The notes under the pieces are model-generated. The model was not told the DNA's origin. It made no database searches and saw only the letters and a list, made by a program, of their open reading frames with translations. The position numbers were made by a program, and so were the translations under genes. A DNA stretch of 64,000 nt from Roseovarius sp. SCSIO 43702 (GTDB taxonomy: Bacteria > Pseudomonadota > Alphaproteobacteria > Rhodobacterales > Rhodobacteraceae), in assembly GCF_019599045.1 (NCBI RefSeq), contig NZ_CP080623.1, positions 3,494,501 through 3,558,500 on the forward strand. Reading direction: 5' to 3'. This document shows positions 19,751 through 31,827 of this stretch, piece after piece. Positions within the stretch are counted from its first letter, which is position 1. Each line of letters begins with the position of its first letter.

Positions 19751-21340
19751 ATGACCCAGTCTCAGCCCCCGGATTGCGACATCCTCGTCATCGGCGGCGG
19801 AATCAACGGGTGCGGAATTGCACGCGATGCGGCGGGGCGCGGCCTTTCGGTCATTCTTGCCGAGCAGGGCGACCTCGCCCAGGCGACCTCGTCCGCGTCG
19901 ACCAAGCTCTTTCACGGTGGATTGCGTTATCTGGAATATTTCGAGTTCCGTCTTGTCCGCGAGGCCCTTGCCGAGCGCGAGACGCTCTTGCGTGCAATGC
20001 CCCATATCAGCTGGCCCCTGCGCTTCGTCCTGCCGCTTCATCCCGACATGCGCTTCGAAGGCGGGACGCCCACCTCTCGCCTTCTGGGGGCTCTCATGCC
20101 CTGGACTCGCGGCCGCCGACCCGACTGGCTGATCCGGCTGGGGCTCTTCCTCTATGACCATCTGGGCGGGCGCGGCATCCTGCCCGGGACGCGCACGCTC
20201 GACCTGCGCAGCGACCCGGCGGGCGTGCCGCTCAAGGCGAGTTTCGAGAAGGGATTCGAATACAGCGATTGCTGGGTGCAGGATTCGCGGCTCGTTGTTC
20301 TCAACGCCCGCGACGCCGAGGCGCGGGGGGCCGAGATCCTCACCCGCACCCGCGTCACCGAGGCGCGGCGCGACGGCGAATTGTGGCGCGTCACGCTTAC
20401 CGACAGCGATACCGGCCTGACACGCGAGTTGCGCGCCCGCGCGCTGGTGAATGCCGGCGGGCCCTGGGTTGCGGAGGTGATCCGGGACGTCGCCCACCAG
20501 ACGCCGCGCGAAGCCGTCCGCCTTGTCCGGGGAAGCCATATCGTCGTCAATCGCATCACCGAAGACGATCGCGCCTATTTCTTCCAAGGGTCCGACGGCC
20601 GCATCATCTTCGCGATTCCCTATGAACAGGAGTTCACGCTGATCGGGACCACCGACGCCGATCATCCCGACCCCGACACGAAGCCCGAGATCAGCGCGGC
20701 GGAACGCGACTACCTCATCGACTTCGCGAATGGCTACCTGGAACATGAAATCACCCGCGATGACATCGTCTGGACCTATTCGGGCGTGAGGCCGCTTTAT
20801 GACGATGGCTCGAAATCCCCCACGGCGGCGACGCGCGACTACGTGCTCAGCCTGAACACCGACGGACCGGCGCCGCTGCTGAACATCTTCGGCGGCAAGA
20901 TCACGACCTATCGCCGCCTGGCCGAGGCGGCGCTCGCGGAACTCGCGCCGTTCTTTCCCGCGATGGCGGGCGACTGGACGGCGGGCATGTCCCTTCCCGG
21001 TGGTGACTTCGCCGTCGAAAAGGCGGACGAGCTGTGCGCGCAACTGGGGCGTGATTACCCGTTTCTGGGTCATGACCACGCGCTGCGCCTCTTCCGTTGC
21101 CACGGCACCGAGGCGTGGGACATTCTGGGCCAGGCGCGCAGCCACGACGACCTGGGCAGGGCGTTCGGCGCGGGGCTGTCGGAGGCGGAACTGCGCTGGC
21201 TCATGACGCGGGAATATGCCCGCGACGCGGAGGACGTGGTGTGGCGCCGCACGCGGCTTGGCCTGCGCATGTCGGCGGACGAGATCGCCGAGGTCGACGC
21301 GTGGATGAAGGGCGTGGACCGGCCGGCTGCGCGCGGCTAG
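19751..21340 (+). CDS. glpD: Aerobic glycerol-3-phosphate dehydrogenase
   Basis: FAD enzyme at the inner membrane face that oxidises glycerol-3-phosphate to dihydroxyacetone phosphate and feeds quinone. The 529 residues start with the dinucleotide motif [20 protein letters not shown], followed by the family segments [16 protein letters not shown] and VRGSHIVVN. The C-terminal part has TTDADH and [14 protein letters not shown], and [18 protein letters not shown]. The ATG at 19751 is 9 codons before the FAD motif. It is separated by 10 bp from glpK, so glycerol phosphorylation and oxidation are co-expressed. No glycerol transporter gene is seen beside them. Confidence 0.97.
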   Translation: MTQSQPPDCDILVIGGGINGCGIARDAAGRGLSVILAEQGDLAQATSSASTKLFHGGLRYLEYFEFRLVREALAERETLLRAMPHISWPLRFVLPLHPDMRFEGGTPTSRLLGALMPWTRGRRPDWLIRLGLFLYDHLGGRGILPGTRTLDLRSDPAGVPLKASFEKGFEYSDCWVQDSRLVVLNARDAEARGAEILTRTRVTEARRDGELWRVTLTDSDTGLTRELRARALVNAGGPWVAEVIRDVAHQTPREAVRLVRGSHIVVNRITEDDRAYFFQGSDGRIIFAIPYEQEFTLIGTTDADHPDPDTKPEISAAERDYLIDFANGYLEHEITRDDIVWTYSGVRPLYDDGSKSPTAATRDYVLSLNTDGPAPLLNIFGGKITTYRRLAEAALAELAPFFPAMAGDWTAGMSLPGGDFAVEKADELCAQLGRDYPFLGHDHALRLFRCHGTEAWDILGQARSHDDLGRAFGAGLSEAELRWLMTREYARDAEDVVWRRTRLGLRMSADEIAEVDAWMKGVDRPAARG

Positions 21341-21350
21341 GCTGCAGGCG

Positions 21351-22835
<1,485 letters not shown>

Positions 22836-22877
22836 CGCGGGGTGGGGCGTCCGGAGCCTGCCGGCGCAAGTCGCGCG

Positions 22878-24137
22878 TCAGATGAGCGCGAGGGACAGGC
22901 TGGGGAAGTAGCTCAGCAGCACCAGCACTACCGCCACCGCGATGAGAAATGGCCAGAGCGAACGCAGGATGCGCCCCGCCGACGTGTCGCTCATCGACGC
23001 CGCGATATAGAGGCCGATGCCGACGGGCGGTGTCAGCAGACCCAGCACGAGGTTGAGGCAGATCACCACGCCGAACTGGTAGGGGCTGATATCGTAGGAG
23101 TTCATCGCGATGGGCAGAAGGATCGGAGTGATGAGGATCACCGCCGCGATGCCGTCGATCAACATGCCGACGAAGAGCAGGATGAGGTTGACGATCAGCA
23201 GGAAGACGAAGGGATTCTCGGTGATCGCGGTGATGAGCGCGGCGAGCTTCTGCGGCAACGCCTCGTAGATCACGACCCAGCCGAACACGCTTGCCGCCGC
23301 GATCATGAAGATGATCATCGACGCGTTGATGGCCGTGCGCTGGAACATGCGAAAGAGGTTGCGCGGCTCGAGCTCGCCATAGACGAGCCATCCCACCAGG
23401 AACGCGATCAGCGAGGCGACCGCCGCCGATTCCGTGGGCGTCGCCACGCCGAAGAGAATGCCGCCGATGATTGCCATCGGGATGAGGGCGGCGGGAAGGC
23501 ATCGCAGGAGTGCCATGCCGGCCTCGCCCGCGCTCATCCATTCGCCGCGCGGAAACTGCTGCCTGAGCCCGATGAGGGTGATGACGGCCGCGAACCCCGC
23601 GACGAGCATCAGGCCCGGGATGATCCCGGCGAGGAACATGTCCCCGATGGGCACCTGCGCCAGCACGCCGAAGATGACGAAGATCATCGAGGGCGGGATC
23701 ACCGGCGCGAGAAGCCCGCCTGCCGCCGTGCTCGCCGCCGCGAAGCCCCGGTCGTAGCCCTCCTTCTCCATCGTCGGCACCATGGCGCGGCTCATCACCG
23801 CGATCTGCGCGGGCGCCGAGCCGATGATCGCCGCCATGAACATGTTGGCCACGAGGTTGATATAGGCAAGCCCGCCCCGGAAGCCGCCAACGAAGACACG
23901 CGCCGCGTCGATCAGGCGCTTGGTCATGCCGCCCTCGTTCATCAATTCGCCCGTGAGCATGAAGAGCGGAATGGCCAGCAGACCGTAATTCTCGATCCCC
24001 GCGAACATCTTCTGCGCGAAGCTGTCATAGAGGATGACGTTGTCGCTTTCCCAGATATACCAGATCGCGGTCATCGCGAGGACGATCGCGACCGGCACGG
24101 CGATGAAAAGCTTGAAGGCGAAAATGAGCGGCGTCAT
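22878..24137 (-). CDS. dctM: TRAP transporter large membrane subunit
   Basis: Sodium-coupled permease of a tripartite carboxylate uptake system. The 419-residue protein is almost wholly membrane (about 12 helices). It has the DctM features ENYGLLAIPLFMLTGELMNEGG, IGSAPAQIAVMSRAMVPTM, the helix-breaking AGGLLAPVIPPSMIFVIFG and, near the end, PPVGIGLYIAAS. The ATG at 24137 overlaps the dctQ stop by 4 bases (ATGA), which sets the start and implies translational coupling. The upstream open frame is a shadow of dctQ. Confidence 0.96.
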   Translation of the reverse strand: MTPLIFAFKLFIAVPVAIVLAMTAIWYIWESDNVILYDSFAQKMFAGIENYGLLAIPLFMLTGELMNEGGMTKRLIDAARVFVGGFRGGLAYINLVANMFMAAIIGSAPAQIAVMSRAMVPTMEKEGYDRGFAAASTAAGGLLAPVIPPSMIFVIFGVLAQVPIGDMFLAGIIPGLMLVAGFAAVITLIGLRQQFPRGEWMSAGEAGMALLRCLPAALIPMAIIGGILFGVATPTESAAVASLIAFLVGWLVYGELEPRNLFRMFQRTAINASMIIFMIAAASVFGWVVIYEALPQKLAALITAITENPFVFLLIVNLILLFVGMLIDGIAAVILITPILLPIAMNSYDISPYQFGVVICLNLVLGLLTPPVGIGLYIAASMSDTSAGRILRSLWPFLIAVAVVLVLLSYFPSLSLALI

Positions 24138-24676
24138 GGCGTGTCGGGCGCCTCCCTGACGGGCGAGAAGTCGAGAAGATGTGCCAGGCTGTGCAGCGTC
24201 GCGCCCAGCGCGAAAAGCCACATGATCAGCCAGACGATGTATTTCGGGATCCCGATCGTGAGCGTCGGCTCGGCATAGACGAAATTGAAGGTGCTCGACT
24301 GGAACGTCGCGATGTCGAATCCCGCGCGGGCAAGATCGAGAGGCGCGAACCAGCGCCAGCAGAACCACAGCAGGAAAAGCGCGAAGGCGAAGATGATCGC
24401 GTCCACCAGCTTGGCCGCGCCCCATTTCAGAGTGCGTGGAAGAACGTCCGTCAGGATGGTGATCGCCACCGCGTTCCCGTAATGCACGGCGGCCGATGCG
24501 CCGAGGAAGGTCATCCAGATCATCGCGTAGATCGCCGCCTCATCCACCCAGTAGAGCGCGTTTCCCATGTAGCGGGTCACGACATTGAGCAGGATGAGGA
24601 GCGTCACGCCCACCGCGAGACACGCCGCCACGGCCAGCTCGATCCGGGCCCAGGCTGCGGATACGCGTTTCAGCAT
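24134..24676 (-). CDS. dctQ: TRAP transporter small membrane subunit
   Basis: The 180-residue partner of DctM, with four transmembrane helices and the DctQ-type core NVVTRYMGNALYWVDEAAIY and TFLGASAAVHYGNAVAI. It stabilises the permease and contacts the binding protein. It lies 73 bp after dctP and overlaps dctM by 4 bases. GGGGG before the ATG can act as ribosome site. Confidence 0.92.
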   Translation of the reverse strand: MLKRVSAAWARIELAVAACLAVGVTLLILLNVVTRYMGNALYWVDEAAIYAMIWMTFLGASAAVHYGNAVAITILTDVLPRTLKWGAAKLVDAIIFAFALFLLWFCWRWFAPLDLARAGFDIATFQSSTFNFVYAEPTLTIGIPKYIVWLIMWLFALGATLHSLAHLLDFSPVREAPDTP

Positions 24677-24749
24677 GTGTCATATGCCCCCAAATGCCGG
24701 GGGCGCGGCCAAGGTCGCGCCCCCCTGATGTTCGCCCCTGCGGGACGCC

Positions 24750-25886
<1,137 letters not shown>

Positions 25887-26002
25887 TCACCCGTTTCCCG
25901 AACCATATACAAGACTTCACCCTCTCCGACCGCGAAACTATGAGAAGATCGCGGTATCACCTCAATCGGCAATCTCGAAATCGGCTATCCGTTCTGATTA
26001 TA

Positions 26003-27667
26003 TCACGCCGCGAACGTCACCTCCCCGCCCGATAGCGTGATCGCCGCGCCCGTTTCCTCGAACCCATCGGGGTCCATCGCCTCGAGATCGTCGCGCATCA
26101 CGACGATATCCGCCACGTAGCCGGGCGCGAGCCGTCCCTTGCGATCCTCGGCAAATTCCACCCAAGCGTTGTCACGGGTCATCGACGCCAGCGCGTCGTG
26201 CAATCCCTGCGCCTGTTGCCCCCAGGGCGGCGGCAACCGGCGCGGAGCGACAGCGGCGCGCAGGTTGGTCATCGGGTTCACGCCCACCACCGGCCAGTCG
26301 GTCGAGAAGCACACCCGCGCGCCGCTGGCCCGCATGTCCTGCCACGCATAGGCCAGCCGCTTCTGATCGTCATGCAGATGCACCCCCACCGCCTCGGGCG
26401 GATAGACGTGGCCCGCCGCCGCGTGGACGGGCTGATACGACGCGACAACGCCAAGCTCGGCAAAGCGCGGCAGGTCGTCGGGATGCAGCACCTCGATATG
26501 CTCGACCCTGTGCCGCGCGTCGCGCGCGCCGTTGGTGGCCCGCGCGGCGGCATAGCCGTCGAGCGTGCGGCGGACGGCCAGATCGCCGATGGCATGCACC
26601 GCGATCTGGAACCCACGCCTGTCCGCCTCGATGCAGGCCGCGTTGAAATGTTCGGGCGCGAAGACCGCATCACCGCAATGGTCGGTGCCGGGATAGGGGC
26701 GGAGCATCAACGCGGTGTGGCTCTCGATCACGCCATCCACGAACATCTTCACGCGGTTGCACCACAGTCGGTCACTTCTCCAGCGCCGGCGCATCTCCTC
26801 GGCTTCCTCGAAACGGTCCAGTTCGTCGAATGCCTTGAAGTGAAACGGCACCTCGATCCGGCAGGGGAGCGCGCCCTCGGCCTCGAGCTCGGCCAGGAGC
26901 TCCATCTGGTAGGGATTGCCATCCATGTTGTGCAGGCCGGTGATTCCATGCGCGGCGCAATGGGCGAGGCCGCGCCGGATCGCCTCGCGGTCGGCTGCGC
27001 GTTCCGCCGCGGTCGGCGCGGGCTCGGGGTCGCGGCCGGTCGCGATGCCAGCCTTCTCGCGTCCGCCATGCCGGGTGTAGCGCAGGAGTGGACCGAAGGC
27101 GCCCGGCTCCTGCAACTCGCCGGTGGCAAGACCGTCCTCGCCCATGACGATGCGCGATCCCGCCACGGTGTCGCCCCCGCGAAGCAGGCCCGCCAGTTCC
27201 AGCGCGGCGGTGCTCGCCCAGACGGTGTGATAATCGGGCGAATACATGGCCAGCGGCCGGTCGGGCAGGATCGCGTCGAGGTCGTGGCGTGTCGTCCCGT
27301 GCCGCTCGCCGAAGATGCCGTAATCCGCCTGGACCGCGAAGACGAGCGGCGCCTCGGGCCGTGCCGCCGCCTCCTCCCGCACCACGCGGGCCACGTTGTC
27401 GCGGCCCGTGACGCCCTTGAGGCTCAGCGTCTCGAGCTCGACCGATCCGCCGAAGATGTGCACGTGGCTGTCGATGAAGCCCGGCAGAACCGTGCCGCCC
27501 TGCGCGTCCGTGATGCGCGTGTCCGGTCCGGCCAGAGCCCGCATTTCCGAGGTCGAGCCCACGGCCACGATCCGCCCGCCGCCGATTGCAAGGGCTTCCG
27601 CCTGGGGGCACCCGTCCTCGAAGGTCAGAAGCCGCCCGTTCACGATGATCCTGTCCACCTTTTCCAT
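26003..27667 (-). CDS. Amidohydrolase, YtcJ/NfdA-like metal-dependent hydrolase
   Basis: A 554-residue cytoplasmic enzyme of the amidohydrolase superfamily, amidohydrolase 3 subgroup. After a small beta domain (IIVNGRLLTFEDG) comes the metal motif GFIDSHVHIFGG (about residue 66). Further in are the VKMFVDGVIESHTALML stretch, QIAVHAIGDLAVRRTLDGY, HRVEHIEVLHPDDL and CFSTDWPVVGVNPM (the last Asp as catalytic base). The substrate is unknown; members hydrolyse N-formyl or other amides. GGGAGGCGTG precedes the ATG. It lies between a polyamine-type ABC operon and a TRAP operon on the same strand, so it may act on the cargo of either. Confidence 0.85.
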   Translation of the reverse strand: MEKVDRIIVNGRLLTFEDGCPQAEALAIGGGRIVAVGSTSEMRALAGPDTRITDAQGGTVLPGFIDSHVHIFGGSVELETLSLKGVTGRDNVARVVREEAAARPEAPLVFAVQADYGIFGERHGTTRHDLDAILPDRPLAMYSPDYHTVWASTAALELAGLLRGGDTVAGSRIVMGEDGLATGELQEPGAFGPLLRYTRHGGREKAGIATGRDPEPAPTAAERAADREAIRRGLAHCAAHGITGLHNMDGNPYQMELLAELEAEGALPCRIEVPFHFKAFDELDRFEEAEEMRRRWRSDRLWCNRVKMFVDGVIESHTALMLRPYPGTDHCGDAVFAPEHFNAACIEADRRGFQIAVHAIGDLAVRRTLDGYAAARATNGARDARHRVEHIEVLHPDDLPRFAELGVVASYQPVHAAAGHVYPPEAVGVHLHDDQKRLAYAWQDMRASGARVCFSTDWPVVGVNPMTNLRAAVAPRRLPPPWGQQAQGLHDALASMTRDNAWVEFAEDRKGRLAPGYVADIVVMRDDLEAMDPDGFEETGAAITLSGGEVTFAA

Positions 27668-27694
27668 CACGCCTCCCACTCCTGCAAACGCGAA

Positions 27695-27722
27695 CGCGGC
27701 CCCCGCTTGAAGGAGGGCCGCG
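27695..27722 (-). terminator. Hairpin after the solute-binding protein gene
   Basis: On the minus strand, 18 bases after the stop at 27741, CGCGGCCC pairs with GGGCCGCG across a 12-base loop. There is no long T run, so it may be a weak terminator or an mRNA-protecting hairpin between the ABC operon and the amidohydrolase gene. Confidence 0.5.
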
Positions 27723-27740
27723 CTCCGGTCATACGTCGTC

Positions 27741-28766
27741 TTACTTGGTCAGTTCGGTCCAGATCTTCGAGTAGATCGCCTGAACCTCGGGCGGGCAGGT
27801 CTTGGCGATATATCCCGCATCGGCCAGTTCCTCGGGAATGACGACTTCGGGCGCGGAGGCCATCACTTCGTCCATGTATTCCTCGCTGCCCGCGATCCCG
27901 TTCGCATAGCGGGCGAAATTGGAGTTCAGCGCCGCGTTCTCGGGATCCATGATGAAGTTCAGGAAGAGCTTGGCGTTCTCGACATTCTGCGCGTCAGCGG
28001 TGATCGCCGCGTTATCCATCCAGATCGGGAAACCGGTCTGCGGATAGCCGAACGCGATATCCTCGTTCTGAAGCCGGGCGCGCATCGAGGCGCCGTTCCA
28101 GTTCAGCGTCGCGGCGATGTCCTCGTTCGCAAGCCGCTCGATATTGCCGTAGGCCATCGAGATCCAGTGCTGCTTGGCCTCGACCAGAGAGTCGCGAACC
28201 TTCTTCAGAAGCTCCTTGTCGCTGCTGCACTGCTCGCCGCCGAAATACTTGATGCTCACACCCATGAGATCGTTCATCTCGGGGACGACGTTGATCTTGC
28301 CCCGAAGCTCCTCGGGCGGTTCGACCACGATCGCGGCGGTGTTGATGTCGCCGTCATAGACGCTCGTGTTGACGCTCACGCCGACCGTGCCCCAAAGCCA
28401 CGGCACCGTGTATTCCCGGCCCGGATCGAACTCCACGTCGACCCAGCGCTGGTCCACGTTCTTGAAGTTCTCGAGCTCGTTGGGATTGGACTTCATCAGC
28501 ACGCCTTCGGAGATGAAGATCGGCACGTAGGTGCCCGACGGCACCACGATGTCGAAGCCGGCACCTCCGGCCTTGAGCTTGGCCAGTGCCGTATCGTTCG
28601 AATCGTAATCCGTAATCGTGACGTCGATATCGTGTTCCTTCTCGAACTTCTCGATCAACTCCGGGCTCGTATAGTTGCCCCAGTTGTAGATGTTGAGCTC
28701 TCCCTCGGCCTGCACCGCACCGGCGGCGAAGGCCAGGGCGCTGGCCGTCATAAAGATTTTTCTCAT
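27741..28766 (-). CDS. potF: Polyamine-type ABC transporter substrate-binding protein (PotD/PotF-like)
   Basis: Periplasmic receptor of 341 residues with a signal peptide (to about residue 20) and the PotD/PotF core: [68 protein letters not shown] and a late [20 protein letters not shown]. Spermidine or putrescine are the usual ligands, but Rhodobacterales have many paralogues for other amines, so the cargo is not certain. It is the last gene of the operon and is preceded by a perfect 17-base GC palindrome that may protect its mRNA. Confidence 0.93.
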   Translation of the reverse strand: MRKIFMTASALAFAAGAVQAEGELNIYNWGNYTSPELIEKFEKEHDIDVTITDYDSNDTALAKLKAGGAGFDIVVPSGTYVPIFISEGVLMKSNPNELENFKNVDQRWVDVEFDPGREYTVPWLWGTVGVSVNTSVYDGDINTAAIVVEPPEELRGKINVVPEMNDLMGVSIKYFGGEQCSSDKELLKKVRDSLVEAKQHWISMAYGNIERLANEDIAATLNWNGASMRARLQNEDIAFGYPQTGFPIWMDNAAITADAQNVENAKLFLNFIMDPENAALNSNFARYANGIAGSEEYMDEVMASAPEVVIPEELADAGYIAKTCPPEVQAIYSKIWTELTK

Positions 28767-28787
28767 TTTTCGATCTCCCTGATTGTC

Positions 28788-28804
28788 GGCCCCGGTCCGG
28801 GGCC
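28788..28804. repeat. Perfect GC palindrome between permease and binding-protein genes
   Basis: GGCCCCGG and CCGGGGCC surround a single base in the 52-bp gap after the second permease gene. It could stabilise upstream mRNA or allow higher expression of the following binding-protein gene, as is known for binding-protein operons. Confidence 0.5.
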
Positions 28805-28818
28805 AGGATTGAGCCGGA

Positions 28819-29619
28819 TCACTTGTTCTTCCGGCTGACGAAGAAAAAGGCGGTCACGAGCAACACCGAGATGGCCAGAAGCGCGGTCGAGATCGCGTTG
28901 ATCTCGGGCGTGATCGCGCGCCGCAACTGTCCCAGCATATACGTGGGCAGCGTGTCCTGTCCCGCGGATTTGACGAATTCGGTGATCACCACGTCATCGA
29001 GCGAGATCACGAAGGTCAGCATCGCCCCGGCCAGGATCCCGGGCCAGAGCTGCGGCAAGGTGATGTAACGGAACACCTTGAAGGGCGTGCCATAAAGATC
29101 CTCGCCTGCACGTTCGAGCGTGAGGTCCATTCCCTGAAGCCGCGCGCGGATGGGCATGTAGGCGAAGGGGATGCAGAAGGCCGCGTGGGCGATGATCAGA
29201 TACCAAAGCCCGGTATAGCCGGTCCAGACCTTGATCATCGAGAAGAAGATCAGGAGCGACACGGCGGTCACGATCTCGGGGACCATGAGAGGCTGGTTGA
29301 TCAACGCGAAGGCGAGGGTCTGTCCGCGCCACGGCGTGCTGCGCGTCGTGGCGAGCGCCGCGAGGACGGCCGCCGTGGTCGAGATCGTCGACGCCGCGAT
29401 GGCGATGACCACCGACCGGATCGTCGCGGCCTGCACCTGCTCGTTCTCCCATGCGGAGACATACCAGCGGAACGAGAACCCGTCCCATTGCGAAATCGAT
29501 TCGCTGGCGTTGAAGGAGTAGATCACCAGCAGCACGATCGGCAGGTAGAGCAGCACGAAACAGGCGATCGCGACACCGCTGAAGCCCGGCTGGCGCTTGA
29601 CATCGAAGGATCTAGCCAT
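28819..29619 (-). CDS. potI: Polyamine-type ABC transporter permease (PotC/PotI-like)
   Basis: Inner-membrane subunit of 266 residues with about six helices. The characteristic start [20 protein letters not shown] and the EAA-type loop contacting the ATPase ([28 protein letters not shown]) are present, then [15 protein letters not shown]. It overlaps the upstream permease by 8 bases, supporting the ATG at 29619 and an operon. Confidence 0.93.
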   Translation of the reverse strand: MARSFDVKRQPGFSGVAIACFVLLYLPIVLLVIYSFNASESISQWDGFSFRWYVSAWENEQVQAATIRSVVIAIAASTISTTAAVLAALATTRSTPWRGQTLAFALINQPLMVPEIVTAVSLLIFFSMIKVWTGYTGLWYLIIAHAAFCIPFAYMPIRARLQGMDLTLERAGEDLYGTPFKVFRYITLPQLWPGILAGAMLTFVISLDDVVITEFVKSAGQDTLPTYMLGQLRRAITPEINAISTALLAISVLLVTAFFFVSRKNK

Positions 29620-30493
29620 GGCTCGTCTCCTCGGTTCCGACAGCGCGCACGTAGAAGATCAGCGCGACCATCACGATCAGAAGAAGCGTGAGCGACAACG
29701 CGGCACCCAGCGGCCAGTTGCGCAACTGGCCGAACTGCAATTCGATCAGGTTGCCCAGCATGAGCTGCTTGCCGCCTCCCAGAACCCGCGGTGTCACGTA
29801 GGCCCCGAGGCAGGGCACGAAAACAAGGATCGACCCCGCCACGACACCCGGTTTCACCAACGGGAATATGATCTGCGTGAGGACTTTCCAGCGATTGCCG
29901 TAAAGGTCGTAGCCGGCCTCGACGAGCCGGAAGTCGAGCCGCTCCATGGACGCGTAGATCGGCAGGATCATCAGCGGCAGGTAGACATAGGTCATGCCCA
30001 CCAGGAGCGAGAACTCGGTGTATAGCATCTGGATCGGCTGCGTCACGAGGCCCATCGCGATGAGCACCGTGTTGATCGTGCCCTCGTTGCGGATGAGCTC
30101 CATGATCGCGAAGGTCCGGATCAGAAGGTTGGTCCAGAACGGGATCATGATGAGAAGCATCCAGATGTCGCGGGACCCCTTGGGGCGCGTCGCGATGAAA
30201 TAGGCGGTCGGGAAGCCGACGAGGAACGACAGCAGCGCCGTCAGCAACGACAGCTTGATCGACCGCCAGAACACCGTGAGATGCGCATCCGCCCAACCAA
30301 GCTCGTCGGTGAAGAAGTCCCGCTCGGCGACGACGTTGAACCAGGCATCGGTCGAGAAGTCCCACACCACGCCGCCGTAGTCGCCCGGCGTGAGAAAGGA
30401 ATAGATCAGCACGATGACCAGCGGCCCCGCCGCGGCAAAGATCAGGATGAAAAGCGCCGGAGACAGCAGCAGCGCGCGGGAACGTGGTTTCAT
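29612..30493 (-). CDS. potH: Polyamine-type ABC transporter permease (PotB/PotH-like)
   Basis: First permease of the heterodimer, 293 residues, about six helices. It has the PotB features LIYSFLTPGDYGGVVWDFS, IPFWTNLLIRTFAIMELIRN and the EAA loop LVEAGYDLYGNRWKVLTQII, followed by PCLGAYVTPRVLGGG. The ATG at 30493 has GGGGGTGG upstream; an in-frame GTG at 30502 is a less likely alternative. It lies 13 bp after the ATPase gene. Confidence 0.92.
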   Translation of the reverse strand: MKPRSRALLLSPALFILIFAAAGPLVIVLIYSFLTPGDYGGVVWDFSTDAWFNVVAERDFFTDELGWADAHLTVFWRSIKLSLLTALLSFLVGFPTAYFIATRPKGSRDIWMLLIMIPFWTNLLIRTFAIMELIRNEGTINTVLIAMGLVTQPIQMLYTEFSLLVGMTYVYLPLMILPIYASMERLDFRLVEAGYDLYGNRWKVLTQIIFPLVKPGVVAGSILVFVPCLGAYVTPRVLGGGKQLMLGNLIELQFGQLRNWPLGAALSLTLLLIVMVALIFYVRAVGTEETSHG

Positions 30494-30506
30494 GTCGGCC
30501 ACCCCC

Positions 30507-31583
30507 TCAATCCTTCAGAACCTGGCCGGCGTTCCGGCCGAACCGGATGCCCACCTTGTCGCCTTCGCGAAGCGTCTGATCGGCGTCGGGCTCGTTCTGC
30601 TTGCGCAGCACGAACGGCGTGGCCGCGCCGTCGATCGTCACGTGGAAATGCGTGTCGGTCCCGAAATAGACGATCTGCTCGAGAATGCCCGAAAGCTGTC
30701 CCTCACCCGGCGTCACGAGGTCGGCATGTTCCGGCCGGATCGCAAGTGTCACCTGACCTTTCGCATCGTCGGTGCGCGAGCTGCGCGTCTCGATCTCCTG
30801 GCCCGAGGGCAGGCGCACCCGCGCCGTGTCCTCCCGGGCCTCGATCATCTCGACCGGCAGAAAGTTGGTGTCGCCGATGAAATCGGCCACGAACCGTTCC
30901 GCGGGGTGGTCATAGATCTCGCGCGGACCGCCGATCTGGCGAATCTGCCCCTCGCTCATCACCGCGATCCGGTCCGACATCGTGAGGGCTTCCTCCTGAT
31001 CGTGGGTCACGAAGACGAAGGTGATCCCGGTCTCGGATTGCAACCGCTTCAGTTCGAGCTGCATTTCCTTCCGCAGCTTGAAATCCAGCGCCGAAAGCGG
31101 CTCGTCCAGAAGAAGCACCTTGGGCCTCGGGGCCAGCGCGCGGGCCAGCGCCACGCGCTGCTGCTGCCCGCCGGAAATCTGCGCGGTCTGCCGGTCGGCA
31201 AGATGCGACATGCGCACGAGCTCCAGCATCTCGCCGACGATCTTCTCGATGTCGGCCTTCGAATTGCCCAGCATCTTGAGCCCGAAGCCCACGTTCTCGG
31301 CCACGGTCATATGCGGGAACAGGGCGTAGGACTGAAAGACCGTGTTGACCGGCCGCTTGTAGGGGGGCTGCCCGGCCAGGTCGGCACCGTCGAGCGTGAT
31401 CGCCCCTTGCGTCGGCCCCTCGAATCCCGCGATCAGGCGCAGAAGCGTGGTCTTGCCGCAGCCGGAGGGCCCGAGCAGGGTGAAGAACTCGTTCTGACGC
31501 ACGGTCACCGAGACATTGTCCAACGCGCGGAAAGCGTCGGCGCCCGATCCGAACACCTTGCTGACACCCTTGATCTCGATCAT
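30507..31583 (-). CDS. potG: Polyamine-type ABC transporter ATP-binding protein (PotA/PotG-like)
   Basis: ATPase of 358 residues. Walker A is [18 protein letters not shown] (near residue 35), the Q-loop [13 protein letters not shown], the signature [16 protein letters not shown], Walker [13 protein letters not shown] and the switch [19 protein letters not shown]. After residue 240 a TOBE domain follows ([10 protein letters not shown]..., [11 protein letters not shown]). The frame runs upstream to 31688 but the family starts at [12 protein letters not shown], so the ATG at 31583 is used, with GAGAGG before it. It is the first gene of the operon; a perfect palindrome lies 23 bp upstream. Confidence 0.95.
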   Translation of the reverse strand: MIEIKGVSKVFGSGADAFRALDNVSVTVRQNEFFTLLGPSGCGKTTLLRLIAGFEGPTQGAITLDGADLAGQPPYKRPVNTVFQSYALFPHMTVAENVGFGLKMLGNSKADIEKIVGEMLELVRMSHLADRQTAQISGGQQQRVALARALAPRPKVLLLDEPLSALDFKLRKEMQLELKRLQSETGITFVFVTHDQEEALTMSDRIAVMSEGQIRQIGGPREIYDHPAERFVADFIGDTNFLPVEMIEAREDTARVRLPSGQEIETRSSRTDDAKGQVTLAIRPEHADLVTPGEGQLSGILEQIVYFGTDTHFHVTIDGAATPFVLRKQNEPDADQTLREGDKVGIRFGRNAGQVLKD

Positions 31584-31605
31584 CTGCAACCTCTCGACCT
31601 CATGA

Positions 31606-31619
31606 GATTTGATCAAATC
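31606..31619. promoter_or_regulatory. Perfect palindrome before the polyamine ABC operon, possible operator
   Basis: GATTTGATCAAATC is a perfect 14-bp inverted repeat, AT-rich in a GC-rich background, placed 23 bp upstream of the first start codon of the operon. Size and placement fit a repressor site of a HTH regulator, but no regulator gene is adjacent. Confidence 0.4.
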
Positions 31620-31794
31620 ACCGGGAGGCATGATTTGACAAGAGTGCATCGAAGATAATTTTCTCCTGCCGCCCTGATCGCGATTCAATCCCCGGTGGAT
31701 GACTCAGCCGTCAAGCGCTTTTTGGACTTGCCCCTCAACCTATCCGTGATATCCGGTGCCGCCAGAGAGCGGATGGCCTCGTCAAATGTGCGGA

Positions 31795-31814
31795 GCACCG
31801 GGAGAAAACGGTGC
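31795..31814 (+). promoter_or_regulatory. Hairpin in the leader of the polysaccharide operon
   Basis: GCACCG and CGGTGC pair over an 8-base A-rich loop, ending 13 bases before the wbpA-like start codon, so it could mask or expose the ribosome site (GCAGG) of the first gene. The function is inferred from position only. Confidence 0.3.
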
Positions 31815-31827
31815 CCGGTAAAGCAGG

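Noticed and set aside
22842..24278. 478-codon plus-strand frame rich in Arg, Asp and His
   Set aside because: Antisense of the TRAP permease genes; the composition is the reverse complement of hydrophobic codons.
26198..27841. 547-codon plus-strand frame
   Set aside because: Antisense of the amidohydrolase, which has clear catalytic motifs on the other strand.
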